Shown: positions 34,567-43,744, numbered from the stretch's first letter. The stretch: 64,000 bases of DNA from Paenibacillus silvae (GCF_014639235.1 NZ_BMFU01000001.1:682001-746000), one strand, 5' to 3'. The notes: generated by a model not told the origin, from the letters alone. Numbers and translations: made by a program.

Positions 34567-35493
34567 CTATTTACGTAATTTCGGATCAAGTGCGTCACGC
34601 AATCCATCACCGAGCAAATTAAATGCAAGCATCGTAACAACCATCAGACCTGCCGGGAACCACATCCGCCATGGATAGAGTGTCCAGCCTGTAAGTGCGT
34701 CGTTAATCATTGATCCCAGGGAAGATCTTGGTGCAGATACACCCAAACCGAGGAAACTCAGGAAGGCCTCAGCAAAGATTGCATTTGGGATGGACAATGT
34801 TAGTGTAACGATAATCGGTCCGACCGCATTTGGCAGCAAGTGACGGAACAATTGACGTCCAGTGCTTGCACCCATCGAACGTGCGGCAAGGATAAAGTCT
34901 CTATTTTTCAGCTGCATAATCTCACCACGTACAATCCAGGACATGCTGATCCAGCCAGTAATGGTAAGTGCAATAATAATTGTTGTAAGACTTGGCTCCA
35001 GAACAACCAACAGCAGGATAACTACCAGCATGTATGGCAAAGAGTATAAAATTTCGGAAAACTTGTTCATGATACCATCAACGCGTCCACCATAATAACC
35101 CATGATTGCACCATAGATTACCCCGATCACAAGGTCAATCAACGCTGCAGCAAGACCTACGGTCAAGGATACCCGTGCTCCGACCCATGTTCTTACCCAT
35201 ACATCACGACCCAGGTCATCTGTACCAAACCAGTGCTCCGCACTTGGCGCACTGTTCGCATTAAGCAAATCATTAGAATAATAATTGTACTTTGTAAACA
35301 AAGAAGTTGGTCCAATCAAAGCAAAGAGTACAACGAGAACCAATACACCAAGACTGATCATCGCAGCTTTGTTGGTCGCCAATCTGTACATCGCGTCTCT
35401 AAAAAGGGATACACTTTCCTGCGGCTTCACCGCTGCCTGACTGTTCAGGTCAGTGTTCGCCGTTCCATTATTGTTATTATTCGTGCCAGACAA
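34567..35493 (-). CDS. oppC: Oligopeptide ABC transporter permease OppC
   Basis: 308-residue inner-membrane permease with a cytoplasmic N-terminal tail (Asn/Thr/Gln-rich), a first helix near residue 40 (MISLGVLVLVVLFALIGPTS), the OppC-type loop HWFGTDDLGRDVWVRTWVGA, and the EAA coupling loop AARSMGASTGRQLFRHLLPN that contacts the ATPase. The C-terminus, PAGLMVVTMLAFNLLGDGLR, is typical. Start is TTG at 35493, nine bases behind GGGGG and three bases after oppB. Confidence 0.94.
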   Translation of the reverse strand: MSGTNNNNNGTANTDLNSQAAVKPQESVSLFRDAMYRLATNKAAMISLGVLVLVVLFALIGPTSLFTKYNYYSNDLLNANSAPSAEHWFGTDDLGRDVWVRTWVGARVSLTVGLAAALIDLVIGVIYGAIMGYYGGRVDGIMNKFSEILYSLPYMLVVILLLVVLEPSLTTIIIALTITGWISMSWIVRGEIMQLKNRDFILAARSMGASTGRQLFRHLLPNAVGPIIVTLTLSIPNAIFAEAFLSFLGLGVSAPRSSLGSMINDALTGWTLYPWRMWFPAGLMVVTMLAFNLLGDGLRDALDPKLRK

Positions 35494-35495
35494 CG

Positions 35496-36428
35496 TTATG
35501 CCCCCTTCCGGCTTTCCAGCTTAATTCTAGGATCAATTAATACGTAAGCGATATCTGTAAGGAAACGTGCCAACATCAGGAGAATACCATAGAAGATGGT
35601 GATCCCCATGATCATTGTATAGTCACGGTTTGTGATACTTTCGACAAACACTTTACCAATACCACCAATATTAAAGATCTGCTCAATAACAACAGAACCC
35701 GTAATAATGTTGGCTGTCATTGGACCTACATACGTAACAACAGGCAAAATACCGTTACGAACAACATGTTTGAACATGATTGCAGGCCATTTCAAACCTT
35801 TGGCTTTAGCCGTTTTGATATAATCTGCATGTAAAACCTCCAGCATGCTTGAACGCGTCAAACGTGCAATAAAGGCAATTGGTGATGCTGACAAGGCAGC
35901 AACAGGAAGCACGTAGTCTAGTGGTCCATCGAAGCCCATAACGTTAAACCAGCCCAGTTTAAATGCAAATACATATTGTAATAGGGACGCCAGCAAGAAG
36001 CTTGGTACAGCGATCCCGATAACAGCAAGAACCATGGTTACGTCATCAATCAGTTTTCGGTGATAAACAGCTGCGAGCAGACCCAGCAGCACCCCAACAA
36101 TGATTGAGATAATGATCGCAAATATACCCAGCTTCAATGAAGCAGTGAATGTTTCCGCAATCATGCCGGACACATCACGGTTCAAATACTTCATTGAAAC
36201 TCCAAAGTCACCTTTGATGATTCCACCCATGTATTGCAGATATTGTTCATACATCGGCTTGTCCAATCCATATTTGGCTTCCAGGAGCGCACGGATTTCA
36301 GGTGAAACTTTTTTCTCCGATGTAAAAGGGTCACCAGGAATGGCCTTCATCAGGAAGAAGGTCATTGAAGCGAGTATGAAAAGCGATAGCAGCATAAATA
36401 GCAGTTTTTTCAAAACGTACTTAACCAA
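35496..36428 (-). CDS. oppB: Oligopeptide ABC transporter permease OppB
   Basis: About 310-residue permease. The first helix KKLLFMLLSLFILASMTFFL is followed by KAIPGDPF, the usual OppB N-terminus; the EAA loop is TAKAKGLKWPAIMFKHVVRN; the C-terminus YVLIDPRIKLESRKGA is typical. The open frame extends to 36578 but its upstream part contains the oppA-oppB intergenic region and no homology. TTG at 36428 lies ten bases behind GGAGG; a GTG at 36437 is too close to it. It pairs with OppC to form the channel. Confidence 0.93.
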   Translation of the reverse strand: MVKYVLKKLLFMLLSLFILASMTFFLMKAIPGDPFTSEKKVSPEIRALLEAKYGLDKPMYEQYLQYMGGIIKGDFGVSMKYLNRDVSGMIAETFTASLKLGIFAIIISIIVGVLLGLLAAVYHRKLIDDVTMVLAVIGIAVPSFLLASLLQYVFAFKLGWFNVMGFDGPLDYVLPVAALSASPIAFIARLTRSSMLEVLHADYIKTAKAKGLKWPAIMFKHVVRNGILPVVTYVGPMTANIITGSVVIEQIFNIGGIGKVFVESITNRDYTMIMGITIFYGILLMLARFLTDIAYVLIDPRIKLESRKGA

Positions 36429-36548
36429 CCCTTGCACACCTCCACAAACAATATTTTGTATACAAATCGATTGTAGAATTAGACAGAGATAAAGTCCAAT
36501 CCATTTATCGGAAATTTCAAGAATTATAAGGAAAATCAGTGCACATAC

Positions 36549-36591
36549 AAAAAAATCGGGATATATATGGAATTCCACATATATATCCCGA
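36549..36591 (-). terminator. Partial terminator between oppA and oppB
   Basis: A 14-bp perfect stem (TCGGGATATATATG with CATATATATCCCGA, 36556-36591) is followed on the minus strand by seven T. It comes right after the oppA stop. Such hairpins commonly let the binding-protein gene be expressed above the permeases by partial termination and protection of the oppA mRNA 3' end. Confidence 0.85.
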
Positions 36592-36619
36592 AGTAAATCA
36601 TATTAGACTTCAGAACAAC

Positions 36620-38320
36620 TTACTTCTCTTCCAAATATGCGCGAGTGAAGTCAATTGCTCCACTGAAATCAAGTTGTACACCTTTAAGGTAAGGCTTAGT
36701 CAAAGATACGTTAGTGTAGTAGTAGATTGGCATTACAGCCATTTCATCTTGAATCAGGACTTTCTCAGCATCAGCAAATGCAGCCATACGTGCAGCTGGA
36801 TCAGCTGTTTTTACAGTGTCTTTAACATCTTTATCATACTGCTCGTTGCTGAATTTAGAGTCATTGTTTGTGTTGCCAGTAGTCCACATTTCCAAGAAGT
36901 TGTACGGATCGTTGTAGTCAGCAGACCAGCCCGCACGAGCGATTTGGAAGTTTTGGTTTTGACGATTCTCAAGGAATACGCCCCACTCTTGGTTTTCTGT
37001 TTTCACATCAACACCAAGGTTTTGTTTCCACATATCAGCGATTGCCAAAGCGATTTTCGCATGACCATCACTTGTGTTGTAGATCAAAGTAACAGCTGGA
37101 AGTGTAGTGTATCCTTCTTCTTTCATACCTTCTTCAAGCAACTTTTTAGCTTCAGTTACATCTTCTTTGAAGTAATCATCTTTGTGCTCATCGCGGAACT
37201 CGCCGTTTTCACCGCGGATACCTGGAGGTACAAATCCGAATGCAGGAATTTGACCGCCTTGTGTTACTTTATCAACAATCAGTTGACGGTTGATGGACAT
37301 TGCAAATGCTTTACGGATTTTAGCGTTGTTGAATGGTGCTTCATTTACGTTGAACTGGTAGTAGTAAGTACTTGCAATACCAGTAGCTTTAAACTCGTTT
37401 GGCAATTCAGCTTTTACAGCTGGAATCTGGTCAGAAGGAATTTCACCGTTAGGTGCACCTGTGTAATCCAATTGTCCTGATTTGTAAGCTTGAAGCTCGG
37501 AAGCACTGCTGTTTGTCAGGGACATATCAATTTGAGTCAATTTAATATCAGAAGCTGCATGGTATCCTTCATTTTTCTTCACAACAATTTTTTGACCTTT
37601 AGCGTATTGATCCATTACGAATGGTCCGTTAACGATCATGTTTTTGTAATCTGTGAAGAATTTGTCATTGGTGTCAGCAGACTTGTGTACTGGGTAGTAT
37701 GTGTAGAATGCTGTCAGACCCAGGAAGTAAGGAGTTGGGTTTTCCAACGTTACTTCAAGTGTGTGCTCGTCTGTTGCTTTCACACCCACTTGGGAGAAAT
37801 CAGTGATTTTAGTCCCTTTGAAGTCTTTGTCTTTGCTCATGTTGAAACCTTCTGCACCCTTGATGTAGTACAATTGGTATGCATAAGGAGAAGCTGTTTC
37901 CGGTTTCAAAGCACGTTCCCAAGAACGAACGAAATCCTCAGCTGTTACAGGATCACCGTTGCTCCATTTAGCGTCCGGGTTCAAGTTAAATACATATTTC
38001 AAACCATCTTCAGAGATAGTCCAGTCTTTAGCAACACCTGGAGCTTCTTTACCATCAGCACCAATGCGAACAAGACCTTCATACAAGAACTTCAGTACCG
38101 TGTTGGTTTGGCTGTCTTTTGCTTGAGCCGGGTCCAACGTAGGAGGTTCAGCTGACAAGTTAATTTTCAGAACCTGATCTTTGGCAAGACCCTTTTCTTC
38201 ACTTGCAGAACCGTTATCTGTTGTGGTACCTGTGCCTTCATTTTTCGATCCGCACGCTGCAAGTACGGTACCGAACGCCAAGATCAGCGTCAAAAGGACT
38301 AATAGACTTTTCCTTTTCAT
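36620..38320 (-). CDS. oppA: Oligopeptide-binding lipoprotein OppA
   Basis: 566-residue SBP_bac_5 (cluster C) peptide-binding lipoprotein. The signal peptide MKRKSLLVLLTLILAFGTVL ends in lipobox LAAC, so the mature protein starts with a lipidated cysteine near residue 23. Family features: EPPTLDPAQAKDSQTNTVLK at the mature N-terminus, KDWTISEDGLKYVFNLNPDAKWSNGDPVTAEDFV, and ending in a typical GAIDFTRAYLEEK. It delivers peptides to OppBC. First gene of the operon. A TATAAT lies 40 bases upstream. Confidence 0.96.
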   Translation of the reverse strand: MKRKSLLVLLTLILAFGTVLAACGSKNEGTGTTTDNGSASEEKGLAKDQVLKINLSAEPPTLDPAQAKDSQTNTVLKFLYEGLVRIGADGKEAPGVAKDWTISEDGLKYVFNLNPDAKWSNGDPVTAEDFVRSWERALKPETASPYAYQLYYIKGAEGFNMSKDKDFKGTKITDFSQVGVKATDEHTLEVTLENPTPYFLGLTAFYTYYPVHKSADTNDKFFTDYKNMIVNGPFVMDQYAKGQKIVVKKNEGYHAASDIKLTQIDMSLTNSSASELQAYKSGQLDYTGAPNGEIPSDQIPAVKAELPNEFKATGIASTYYYQFNVNEAPFNNAKIRKAFAMSINRQLIVDKVTQGGQIPAFGFVPPGIRGENGEFRDEHKDDYFKEDVTEAKKLLEEGMKEEGYTTLPAVTLIYNTSDGHAKIALAIADMWKQNLGVDVKTENQEWGVFLENRQNQNFQIARAGWSADYNDPYNFLEMWTTGNTNNDSKFSNEQYDKDVKDTVKTADPAARMAAFADAEKVLIQDEMAVMPIYYYTNVSLTKPYLKGVQLDFSGAIDFTRAYLEEK

Positions 38321-38360
38321 CTAACTTTTCCCCCTAAATTGATGTGGTTTATGTTTATAG

Positions 38361-38380
38361 ATTATACAACCACCGGTCAA
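38361..38380 (-). promoter_or_regulatory. Possible oppA promoter -10 region
   Basis: TATAAT (38366-38361 on the minus strand) lies 40 bases upstream of the oppA start codon. A TTGACC (38380-38375) is only eight bases away, too close to be its -35. No better -35 is seen because the terminator of the upstream gene occupies that position. Weak but the -10 is perfect. Confidence 0.4.
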
Positions 38381-38413
38381 AAAAATCTACATTACTTTTT
38401 CAGAAAGTAATGT
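38379..38413 (-). terminator. Terminator after the DUF3397 gene
   Basis: Perfect 10-bp stem ACATTACTTT/AAAGTAATGT (38389-38398 with 38404-38413), with T-runs on both sides: TTTTTTT on the plus strand and AGATTTTTTT on the minus. In the minus direction it ends the panE-DUF3397 transcript before oppA. Confidence 0.82.
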
Positions 38414-38470
38414 TTTTTTCAGTTTTCGACAAATTCGCCACAATATTTGGGCATTTCACGTTATGTAACC

Positions 38471-38845
38471 TCACATTTGATTCATAATGTATCTAAATAA
38501 TCCAAATAAAGTAAACAAAATATATCCAAAACTCATGATCACAAATGACATGCGCCATACGGCCCGGAACATTCTTCCCCCATCAACCTTCCCTTTTAGT
38601 CGATTTTGCGCACCTCCGATAAATCCAAGCGCAATTAGTATGAGTATTAAAGTTAAATAAAATCCAAAATTCGAATCAAATGTTAAGTTGAATAACGCTG
38701 ATACAGAGAAAATAAGAAAAAATGTAGTGACGTCCATCGCTGTTCGAAGCGCAATTGACTTGTCCTTCTTCCAGACAATCATGCCCCAGTACACTAGAAA
38801 AAAAGGAAAAAAGGGCAATATGCTCAATACGATGAAAATTTCCAT
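38471..38845 (-). CDS. DUF3397 membrane protein
   Basis: 124-residue protein with four hydrophobic segments (about 5-25, 37-52, 60-78 and 98-118) and a basic cytoplasmic loop (NRLKGKVDGGRMFRAVWR). It matches the DUF3397 family of small Firmicute membrane proteins, whose function is not known. Its ATG shares one base with the panE stop (TAATG), so the two are translated together. The gene is AT-richer than the dcw genes. Confidence 0.8.
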   Translation of the reverse strand: MEIFIVLSILPFFPFFLVYWGMIVWKKDKSIALRTAMDVTTFFLIFSVSALFNLTFDSNFGFYLTLILILIALGFIGGAQNRLKGKVDGGRMFRAVWRMSFVIMSFGYILFTLFGLFRYIMNQM

Positions 38846-39819
38846 TAACTCACTCCTTCTGATGGCATGCCTTGGATCAGATGAAGCAGCGTTTCATGTG
38901 CAGATACATTCAGATTAAACTGCTTCGCCATTTTTACGATTGATCCATTAATCGATTCAACCTCTGTTGTGTGTTTATGCAGTATATCTGCAAGCATGGA
39001 GGATGTATTGGAAGCCGTGCTGCGGCACACGCTCATCACTTGTTCCCACAAGTCCTCATCCATTTGTATCCCCATAGCCTTATATACAGCCATTGCCTCA
39101 TCATACAGCTGCTTCATCATATTTAATCGTTCCGTGCGTTGAAGCAGTTCACCGTTAGGAATTCTCCATATTGCCGTAAGCGGATTAATTACCGCGTTAA
39201 TTAATAGTTTTCTGAAGATCAGCTTATCGATTTCATTCGACACTGTACAGTCAAATCCTGCCTGCCGCATAACCTCAGCCAAAGTAATTATACTTTGTTC
39301 ACGCTCCGTATCTCTACCCCTGTTCTTTGAAGTAACACTCAAACCAAGATGTGTCTCGCCTGCTCCTGCCCGATACACCCGCGATACTTCACGTTTCGCG
39401 CCCTCTGTTGTAATGGCACTGCATAATATAGCATCAGGTAAAGCGGATTGAAGCATGTCCAGATGTCCCAGACCATTTTGATAGCAAGCTATCCTTACAT
39501 GCTGCCGGTCTTTCAGCTCTTTCAGAGATTGCATCTGATCTATAAAATCATGCATATGTGTTTGCTTCACCGTAAGCAGCATCCAGTCTCCCGGAGCCTC
39601 ACGCCAAATCTCTGCCAGCTCCGATACAGGCTTGGCCTGAACAGCCTCTGGTTTGATATAGGTATCTCCGCTTCTCTCCGTGATAACAATACCGCTATGT
39701 TGAAGCTTCTCCGCCTGTTCCAAGGTTCTGGTCCAGAACCGAACATCGATGCCAGCCGCCTGCAGCTTTCCTCCAAATAAGAGACCTAATGATCCCGCTC
39801 CGACAACGTCTATATTCAT
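38845..39819 (-). CDS. panE: 2-dehydropantoate 2-reductase (PanE/ApbA family)
   Basis: 324-residue NADPH-dependent ketopantoate reductase family member, which makes pantoate for coenzyme A. Nucleotide loop VVGAGSLGLLFGGKL at the N-terminus; VKQTHMHDFIDQMQSL and IACYQNGLGHLDML in the middle; the catalytic lysine is expected in NEIDKLIFRKLLINAVINPLTAIW. The family contains paralogues of uncertain substrate (B. subtilis YlbQ is a close parallel by place near bshC), so the exact substrate is inferred. The start at 39819 is ATG. It overlaps the DUF3397 gene. Confidence 0.88.
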   Translation of the reverse strand: MNIDVVGAGSLGLLFGGKLQAAGIDVRFWTRTLEQAEKLQHSGIVITERSGDTYIKPEAVQAKPVSELAEIWREAPGDWMLLTVKQTHMHDFIDQMQSLKELKDRQHVRIACYQNGLGHLDMLQSALPDAILCSAITTEGAKREVSRVYRAGAGETHLGLSVTSKNRGRDTEREQSIITLAEVMRQAGFDCTVSNEIDKLIFRKLLINAVINPLTAIWRIPNGELLQRTERLNMMKQLYDEAMAVYKAMGIQMDEDLWEQVMSVCRSTASNTSSMLADILHKHTTEVESINGSIVKMAKQFNLNVSAHETLLHLIQGMPSEGVS

Positions 39820-40025
39820 ATTACCATCCCCACTTTCATGGCCTCGAATCCTTCAGGCTTCCTGATTCCATTTTTGATCTTCCATACCTGACTCATATAA
39901 CTGGCTCAATCTTTCTTCTTCTATAATAGAACAAAATGCACACACTAAAAACCCGTCATACCTGCCGTAATGTCACGGAGGTGTGGCGGGCTCATATTAC
40001 AATGTTACATCCGGATCGAATCACA

Positions 40026-40676
40026 CTACTCAATTCGTTCCAAATTTCCGTTAGCATCCATCTTAAATCTTGTTTTGAGTTCCTCTTCTTCTTCCGATAA
40101 AAAGGCAAGCCTGCGTGCACGATCCATAATCTGGATTAATGCCTTGTAATCATCGTTGACAACACGATAATCCGTCTGAACCTCGTTGACCTCCTTGGAA
40201 AGGCGGTCATTTTCGCAGCGAAGCTCAAGCAGCTCATCCTCCTTCTCACGAAGCTCCTTTTCCAGCATTTTAAGCTGGCGGCTGCTCTCCTGCACGGTAC
40301 CCTTCCACTGCCGCAAAAAGCGAATTACCGCATCGATGGAGAGAGACTCATCAGACATACCTTCTGTCTTGTAAATTCCCTCTTCAGTTTCCATTGCAGC
40401 CAGAGCAGCGACTTGTGGACCAAGCATAGCCGGCTGTTTTCGGAGATAGCTCCGCTTCTGTCTTTGCGCTTTGGCATTACTGATTGCTGATTCATACTTT
40501 TTACGTACACAGCTGTTCCAGCGAAATCCGCATGCGGCTGAAGTTCTTCCTATTTTCTCACCCACCTCTTCAAACGCGGCCAGCTGCGTGCTGCCTTCCC
40601 GGATATGACGCAATGTAACCTCTGCCAAAATCAAATCGTCCTCTGTACTCCAAGCATCCTGTCTCACTGCAGTCAT
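40026..40676 (-). CDS. RsfA-like prespore-type transcription factor
   Basis: 216-residue protein. The N-terminal 65 residues, WSTEDDLILAEVTLRHIREG through CGFRWNSCVRKKYESAI, are a Myb/SANT-like domain typical of the RsfA family (B. subtilis RsfA modulates SigF-dependent genes; YlbO is a relative in the ylb-yll region). The second half (about 120-205) is a long coiled coil (RQLKMLEKELREKEDELLEL). ATG 40676 is ten bases behind TAGGAGG. Regulon and whether it is SigF-controlled here are unknown. Confidence 0.82.
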   Translation of the reverse strand: MTAVRQDAWSTEDDLILAEVTLRHIREGSTQLAAFEEVGEKIGRTSAACGFRWNSCVRKKYESAISNAKAQRQKRSYLRKQPAMLGPQVAALAAMETEEGIYKTEGMSDESLSIDAVIRFLRQWKGTVQESSRQLKMLEKELREKEDELLELRCENDRLSKEVNEVQTDYRVVNDDYKALIQIMDRARRLAFLSEEEEELKTRFKMDANGNLERIE

Positions 40677-40989
40677 GCTATAATACCCTCCTAACACCAT
40701 CCTGAAATAACCGTCCGCATAACCGGTAAACCGTTATGTGAATTAGGTATAAAAGTTGCTTTACTCATTCTTATGCCTCTCATAGAGTTCATAGAATTGA
40801 TTTTCATACTAAAATGTATTTCCACATTCATGGCCCCGCATACGTAATGGATGCAAATCCTCTTGCTTTTGAGTAGATATACAAAAAAAGAATTCGCTTT
40901 CATACCCAAATTTGTTTACACCTTTTTCCTTTGTCGGTATAATGTTGTGTAGACAATCTATGAACGTACATAAGAGAGGAGGATTCACC

Positions 40990-41226
40990 GTGGCACGCAT
41001 GTTTCGGGTACTCGGGTTCTTCACGCTTGCGATTGGCCTGATGGCTTTTGCAGGAGACTTGGTCGAAATGGCTTTGCTTTTCTTCCTGCAGACTGCGTTT
41101 TTTGTCCTTTTGGGATACTTGAAGTTCACAGAACGCACATACATATTGCTCTTCTGGGGTTATATGATCGTGACGTTCACAGGTTTCAGCTATTGGACTG
41201 TATTTCAAATGGGACTGCCGCTCTAA
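40990..41226 (+). CDS. DUF2626 family small membrane protein (YqgY-like)
   Basis: 78-residue protein with three hydrophobic segments (about 4-20, 26-44 and 52-72), matching the short DUF2626 family in which MARMFRVLGF starts the protein and YLKFTERTYI lies in the middle. The GTG at 40990 sits behind GAGAGGAGG, and its product begins MARMFRVLG like family members; earlier in-frame ATGs lack a ribosome site. Function unknown. It is the first plus-strand gene in the window and stands alone with its own terminator. Confidence 0.85.
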   Translation: MARMFRVLGFFTLAIGLMAFAGDLVEMALLFFLQTAFFVLLGYLKFTERTYILLFWGYMIVTFTGFSYWTVFQMGLPL

Positions 41227-41241
41227 TCCGCCAGCAGCATC

Positions 41242-41274
41242 AAAGCGATCCGGTTATGTCGGATTGCTTTTTTG
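41242..41274 (+). terminator. Terminator after the DUF2626 gene
   Basis: Stem AAAGCGATCCG with CGGATTGCTTT (one mismatch), loop of seven bases, then TTTTTG. It starts 15 bases behind the stop codon. Confidence 0.85.
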
Positions 41275-41393
41275 TTGTCTTCAGATTACATCTAAAGCTA
41301 TGGTGTTATGTAACCAGTAAGGATATTTTACGTATGGATTTCATATATTGTCTGGAAGAATAAATCAAGTCCGCGGGGAAAGGAGCATGCCTG

Positions 41394-42473
41394 GTGAAGC
41401 TTCGACATAACTTAGCAGCCATCTTATTAACAATTGCATTATTCCTGCAGCCCACACCTTCTTATATCTATGGAGAACCTGCACCTGCAGATACACAAGC
41501 CATTTTGCAAAAAACGTTATCTATTGTAGAGATTGATCATGAAATTGAGCGCATCGCTAAAAAGCAGGAGGAGCTGACTGCACAGCATAAGACATTATTC
41601 GCACAGCTGAAGCAGCAGGAGCAGGAGATACATATCCAGCAGGACCGGGCAGGAGCCGTTGTGAGATCCTATTATACAGGAGAGCGGGACAGTCTTCTTA
41701 TGACAGTGCTTGGAGCCAGATCATTTAAAGATTTGTTTGTGCTGTATGACTACTATCAGATTATTATTGGCAGAGATCAAGCCACGCTGGACAAGTACCA
41801 GACCCGGTATAACAGCCTTCAGCAAACCTCCAATCAAATTCGGCAAACCTCTGTAGAACTGGCAGAGATGAAAACAAATCTTCAAAATCAGCGCACACGC
41901 GTAGCATCACTGCAAAATGAAGTCGATGAGCAAATAACCGCCAGCGGGGACGCGGCAGCTATTCAGAAATTAATGAACGAATTGACCTTGTATTGGGAAA
42001 ATATCGGAATATACGAGGTGAAGCGTTACTTCAAGGCACTGGCATCCGCGATGCAGAATCTTCCTGATTTTATTCAGAAGCAGAACGGGGCCATCTCCAC
42101 CACGGGAACAACGTATACGATTCGCATTGGTCAAGACGAGTTAAACACATTTCTGCGTTCGCAAAATGAAATCTTCAACGATTTTGCTTTTACCTTTGAT
42201 CAGGACAAAATTACAGCATCAGGCCAACGCGACCAACTGCAGCTAAGCATTGAAGGGCACTACACGGTTGAAAACGAGCCGCAAAACGCGATTCGTTTTC
42301 ATGTAGATAAGCTGGTGTTCAATCAACTTGAACTGCCAGACACAACACGCAGCATGCTGGAGAGAGAATTCGATCTCGGTTTTTATCCGCAAAAAATTCT
42401 TTCCTTTGTCAAAGCAACCGATGTTTCCACAGATGAAGGTGTTCTGGAAGTGAAATTAGCAATTTCGTTCTAG
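41394..42473 (+). CDS. Exported coiled-coil protein of unknown function
   Basis: 359 residues. A signal peptide (about 1-27, MKLRHNLAAILLTIALFLQP, likely cut after IYG) precedes a long coiled coil (about 35-195) resembling the N-terminal domain of CwlO/PcsB-type division hydrolases: DHEIERIAKKQEELTAQHKT, AVVRSYYTGERDSLLMTVLG and ARSFKDLFVLYDYYQ. No NlpC/P60 or other hydrolase domain follows; instead there is a 160-residue globular C-terminal part with alternating beta-like segments (TTYTIRIGQDELNTFLRS). GTG start nine bases behind AAAGGAG. Its stop overlaps that of the convergent next gene (CTAG). Confidence 0.8.
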   Translation: MKLRHNLAAILLTIALFLQPTPSYIYGEPAPADTQAILQKTLSIVEIDHEIERIAKKQEELTAQHKTLFAQLKQQEQEIHIQQDRAGAVVRSYYTGERDSLLMTVLGARSFKDLFVLYDYYQIIIGRDQATLDKYQTRYNSLQQTSNQIRQTSVELAEMKTNLQNQRTRVASLQNEVDEQITASGDAAAIQKLMNELTLYWENIGIYEVKRYFKALASAMQNLPDFIQKQNGAISTTGTTYTIRIGQDELNTFLRSQNEIFNDFAFTFDQDKITASGQRDQLQLSIEGHYTVENEPQNAIRFHVDKLVFNQLELPDTTRSMLEREFDLGFYPQKILSFVKATDVSTDEGVLEVKLAISF

Positions 42474-43744
42474 GGATTAATCGCATTTCTGATACTGTTC
42501 ACGTATTGAGCTGCACTTATTTCTCCTTGAAGAACCTGTCTCACCTGTTTTCGGAAACGAACAGGCATCGTTTGACGTTCAGCCAGTTGGAGCGGATTGT
42601 CTTCCTTCGAAAACCACAATGGTTCCAACTGCGCGTCATAACGCGCCTGAACCTGTGAAGCTTGCTGGTTTTGCTCCTGCTGCCTGGCGGATAAACGTTT
42701 GGTCTGGACATACCATTTAGTCTGAATTGCCGCAGACGTCATCCCCTCAATCCATCGACTGGCCGCATCTGTTTCCGCAGAACCAGCAGTAATGACCAGA
42801 GTTCTGGATTTTACCGCCTGAAGCGGTTCCAAGGAAATGGACGCACGAATTGTTGCTCCATCCTGAGCGGATTCATCTTCGTCAAGCATTCGGGACAATG
42901 TGGTCACAAACATCGGCGTTTTTACGTTATAATTTGAGGCAGAAACCACCGGAACATCCGCCGTCAGGGTAATATAAGGCTGCAGTTCACTCAGCAATCG
43001 GATTCCACGTTGCAGCTCGCCTGCAGTGGATACAGACTGCGATCGAAGCACTTGATCCGGACTCATTCCAGGGGGCAAGTAGCTCAACCATACATTTGCT
43101 GCTTCAATATCTCCCATGCCCAGCGAGATCAAAGCCGTGTCCTCCGCCTGTGCTTCCTGAATCAGTTTGGACCACTGCTCTTTATTGTTAGGGAACATGT
43201 GCAGCCCGGCTTTATTCAAAAATGACGTCCTGACTCCCATTACATACGGATCAAAATCAAAAGGTTGCCCCCATTGGTACCCGTTCCACTCTGTTATGGC
43301 GCGAAGTTCAGCTACCGTTTCTCCTATAGATTTCGACAGCTGCGTCCCGTTTAGCGGAAGCAAATATCCCTTTTTGGCGTATAGCTGTACCTGATCATTT
43401 TCGAGCAGAATAACATCTCCGTTCTCTCCCAAAGAAAACTCCTGATCAAGCACATCATTATATTCTCCTGGTTCCACATTCCGAAGATTAATTTCAACAT
43501 AACGAGAAGCCGCCACTTCTTCGGCCAGCTTCTCAAAAGCAGCAAATTCCTCTTTGGACATCGATACCGTTACATTCAAAGGTGCTCTTGTATCATCAGC
43601 TCGGGATAAAGTCCCCGGATATGTATCGTTCTCTTGATTTCGTTCCTGATTATGCTGCGAACCTCTAAAATCAAAGCTGGGGGAAAGGATCGTTAGCGAG
43701 AGCAACAGCACTGCAAATAAAACCACTTGATGTCTACGCTTCAT
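42470..43744 (-). CDS. Exported solute-binding-like protein without lipobox
   Basis: 424 residues. N-terminal signal/anchor RRHQVVLFAVLLLSLTILSP lacks a cysteine, so it is not a standard lipoprotein. The following sequence has features of the SBP_bac_1 (sugar-binding) fold: KLAEEVAASRYVEINLRNV, GDVILLENDQVQLYAKKGYLLPL, EWNGYQWGQPFDFDPYVMGV and FLNKAGLHMFPNNKEQWSKLI, but the C-terminal half is divergent and Gln-rich, and no permease or ATPase gene is adjacent. It might sense rather than transport. ATG 43744 follows AGGAGG. Convergent and stop-overlapping with the coiled-coil gene. Confidence 0.75.
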   Translation of the reverse strand: MKRRHQVVLFAVLLLSLTILSPSFDFRGSQHNQERNQENDTYPGTLSRADDTRAPLNVTVSMSKEEFAAFEKLAEEVAASRYVEINLRNVEPGEYNDVLDQEFSLGENGDVILLENDQVQLYAKKGYLLPLNGTQLSKSIGETVAELRAITEWNGYQWGQPFDFDPYVMGVRTSFLNKAGLHMFPNNKEQWSKLIQEAQAEDTALISLGMGDIEAANVWLSYLPPGMSPDQVLRSQSVSTAGELQRGIRLLSELQPYITLTADVPVVSASNYNVKTPMFVTTLSRMLDEDESAQDGATIRASISLEPLQAVKSRTLVITAGSAETDAASRWIEGMTSAAIQTKWYVQTKRLSARQQEQNQQASQVQARYDAQLEPLWFSKEDNPLQLAERQTMPVRFRKQVRQVLQGEISAAQYVNSIRNAINP

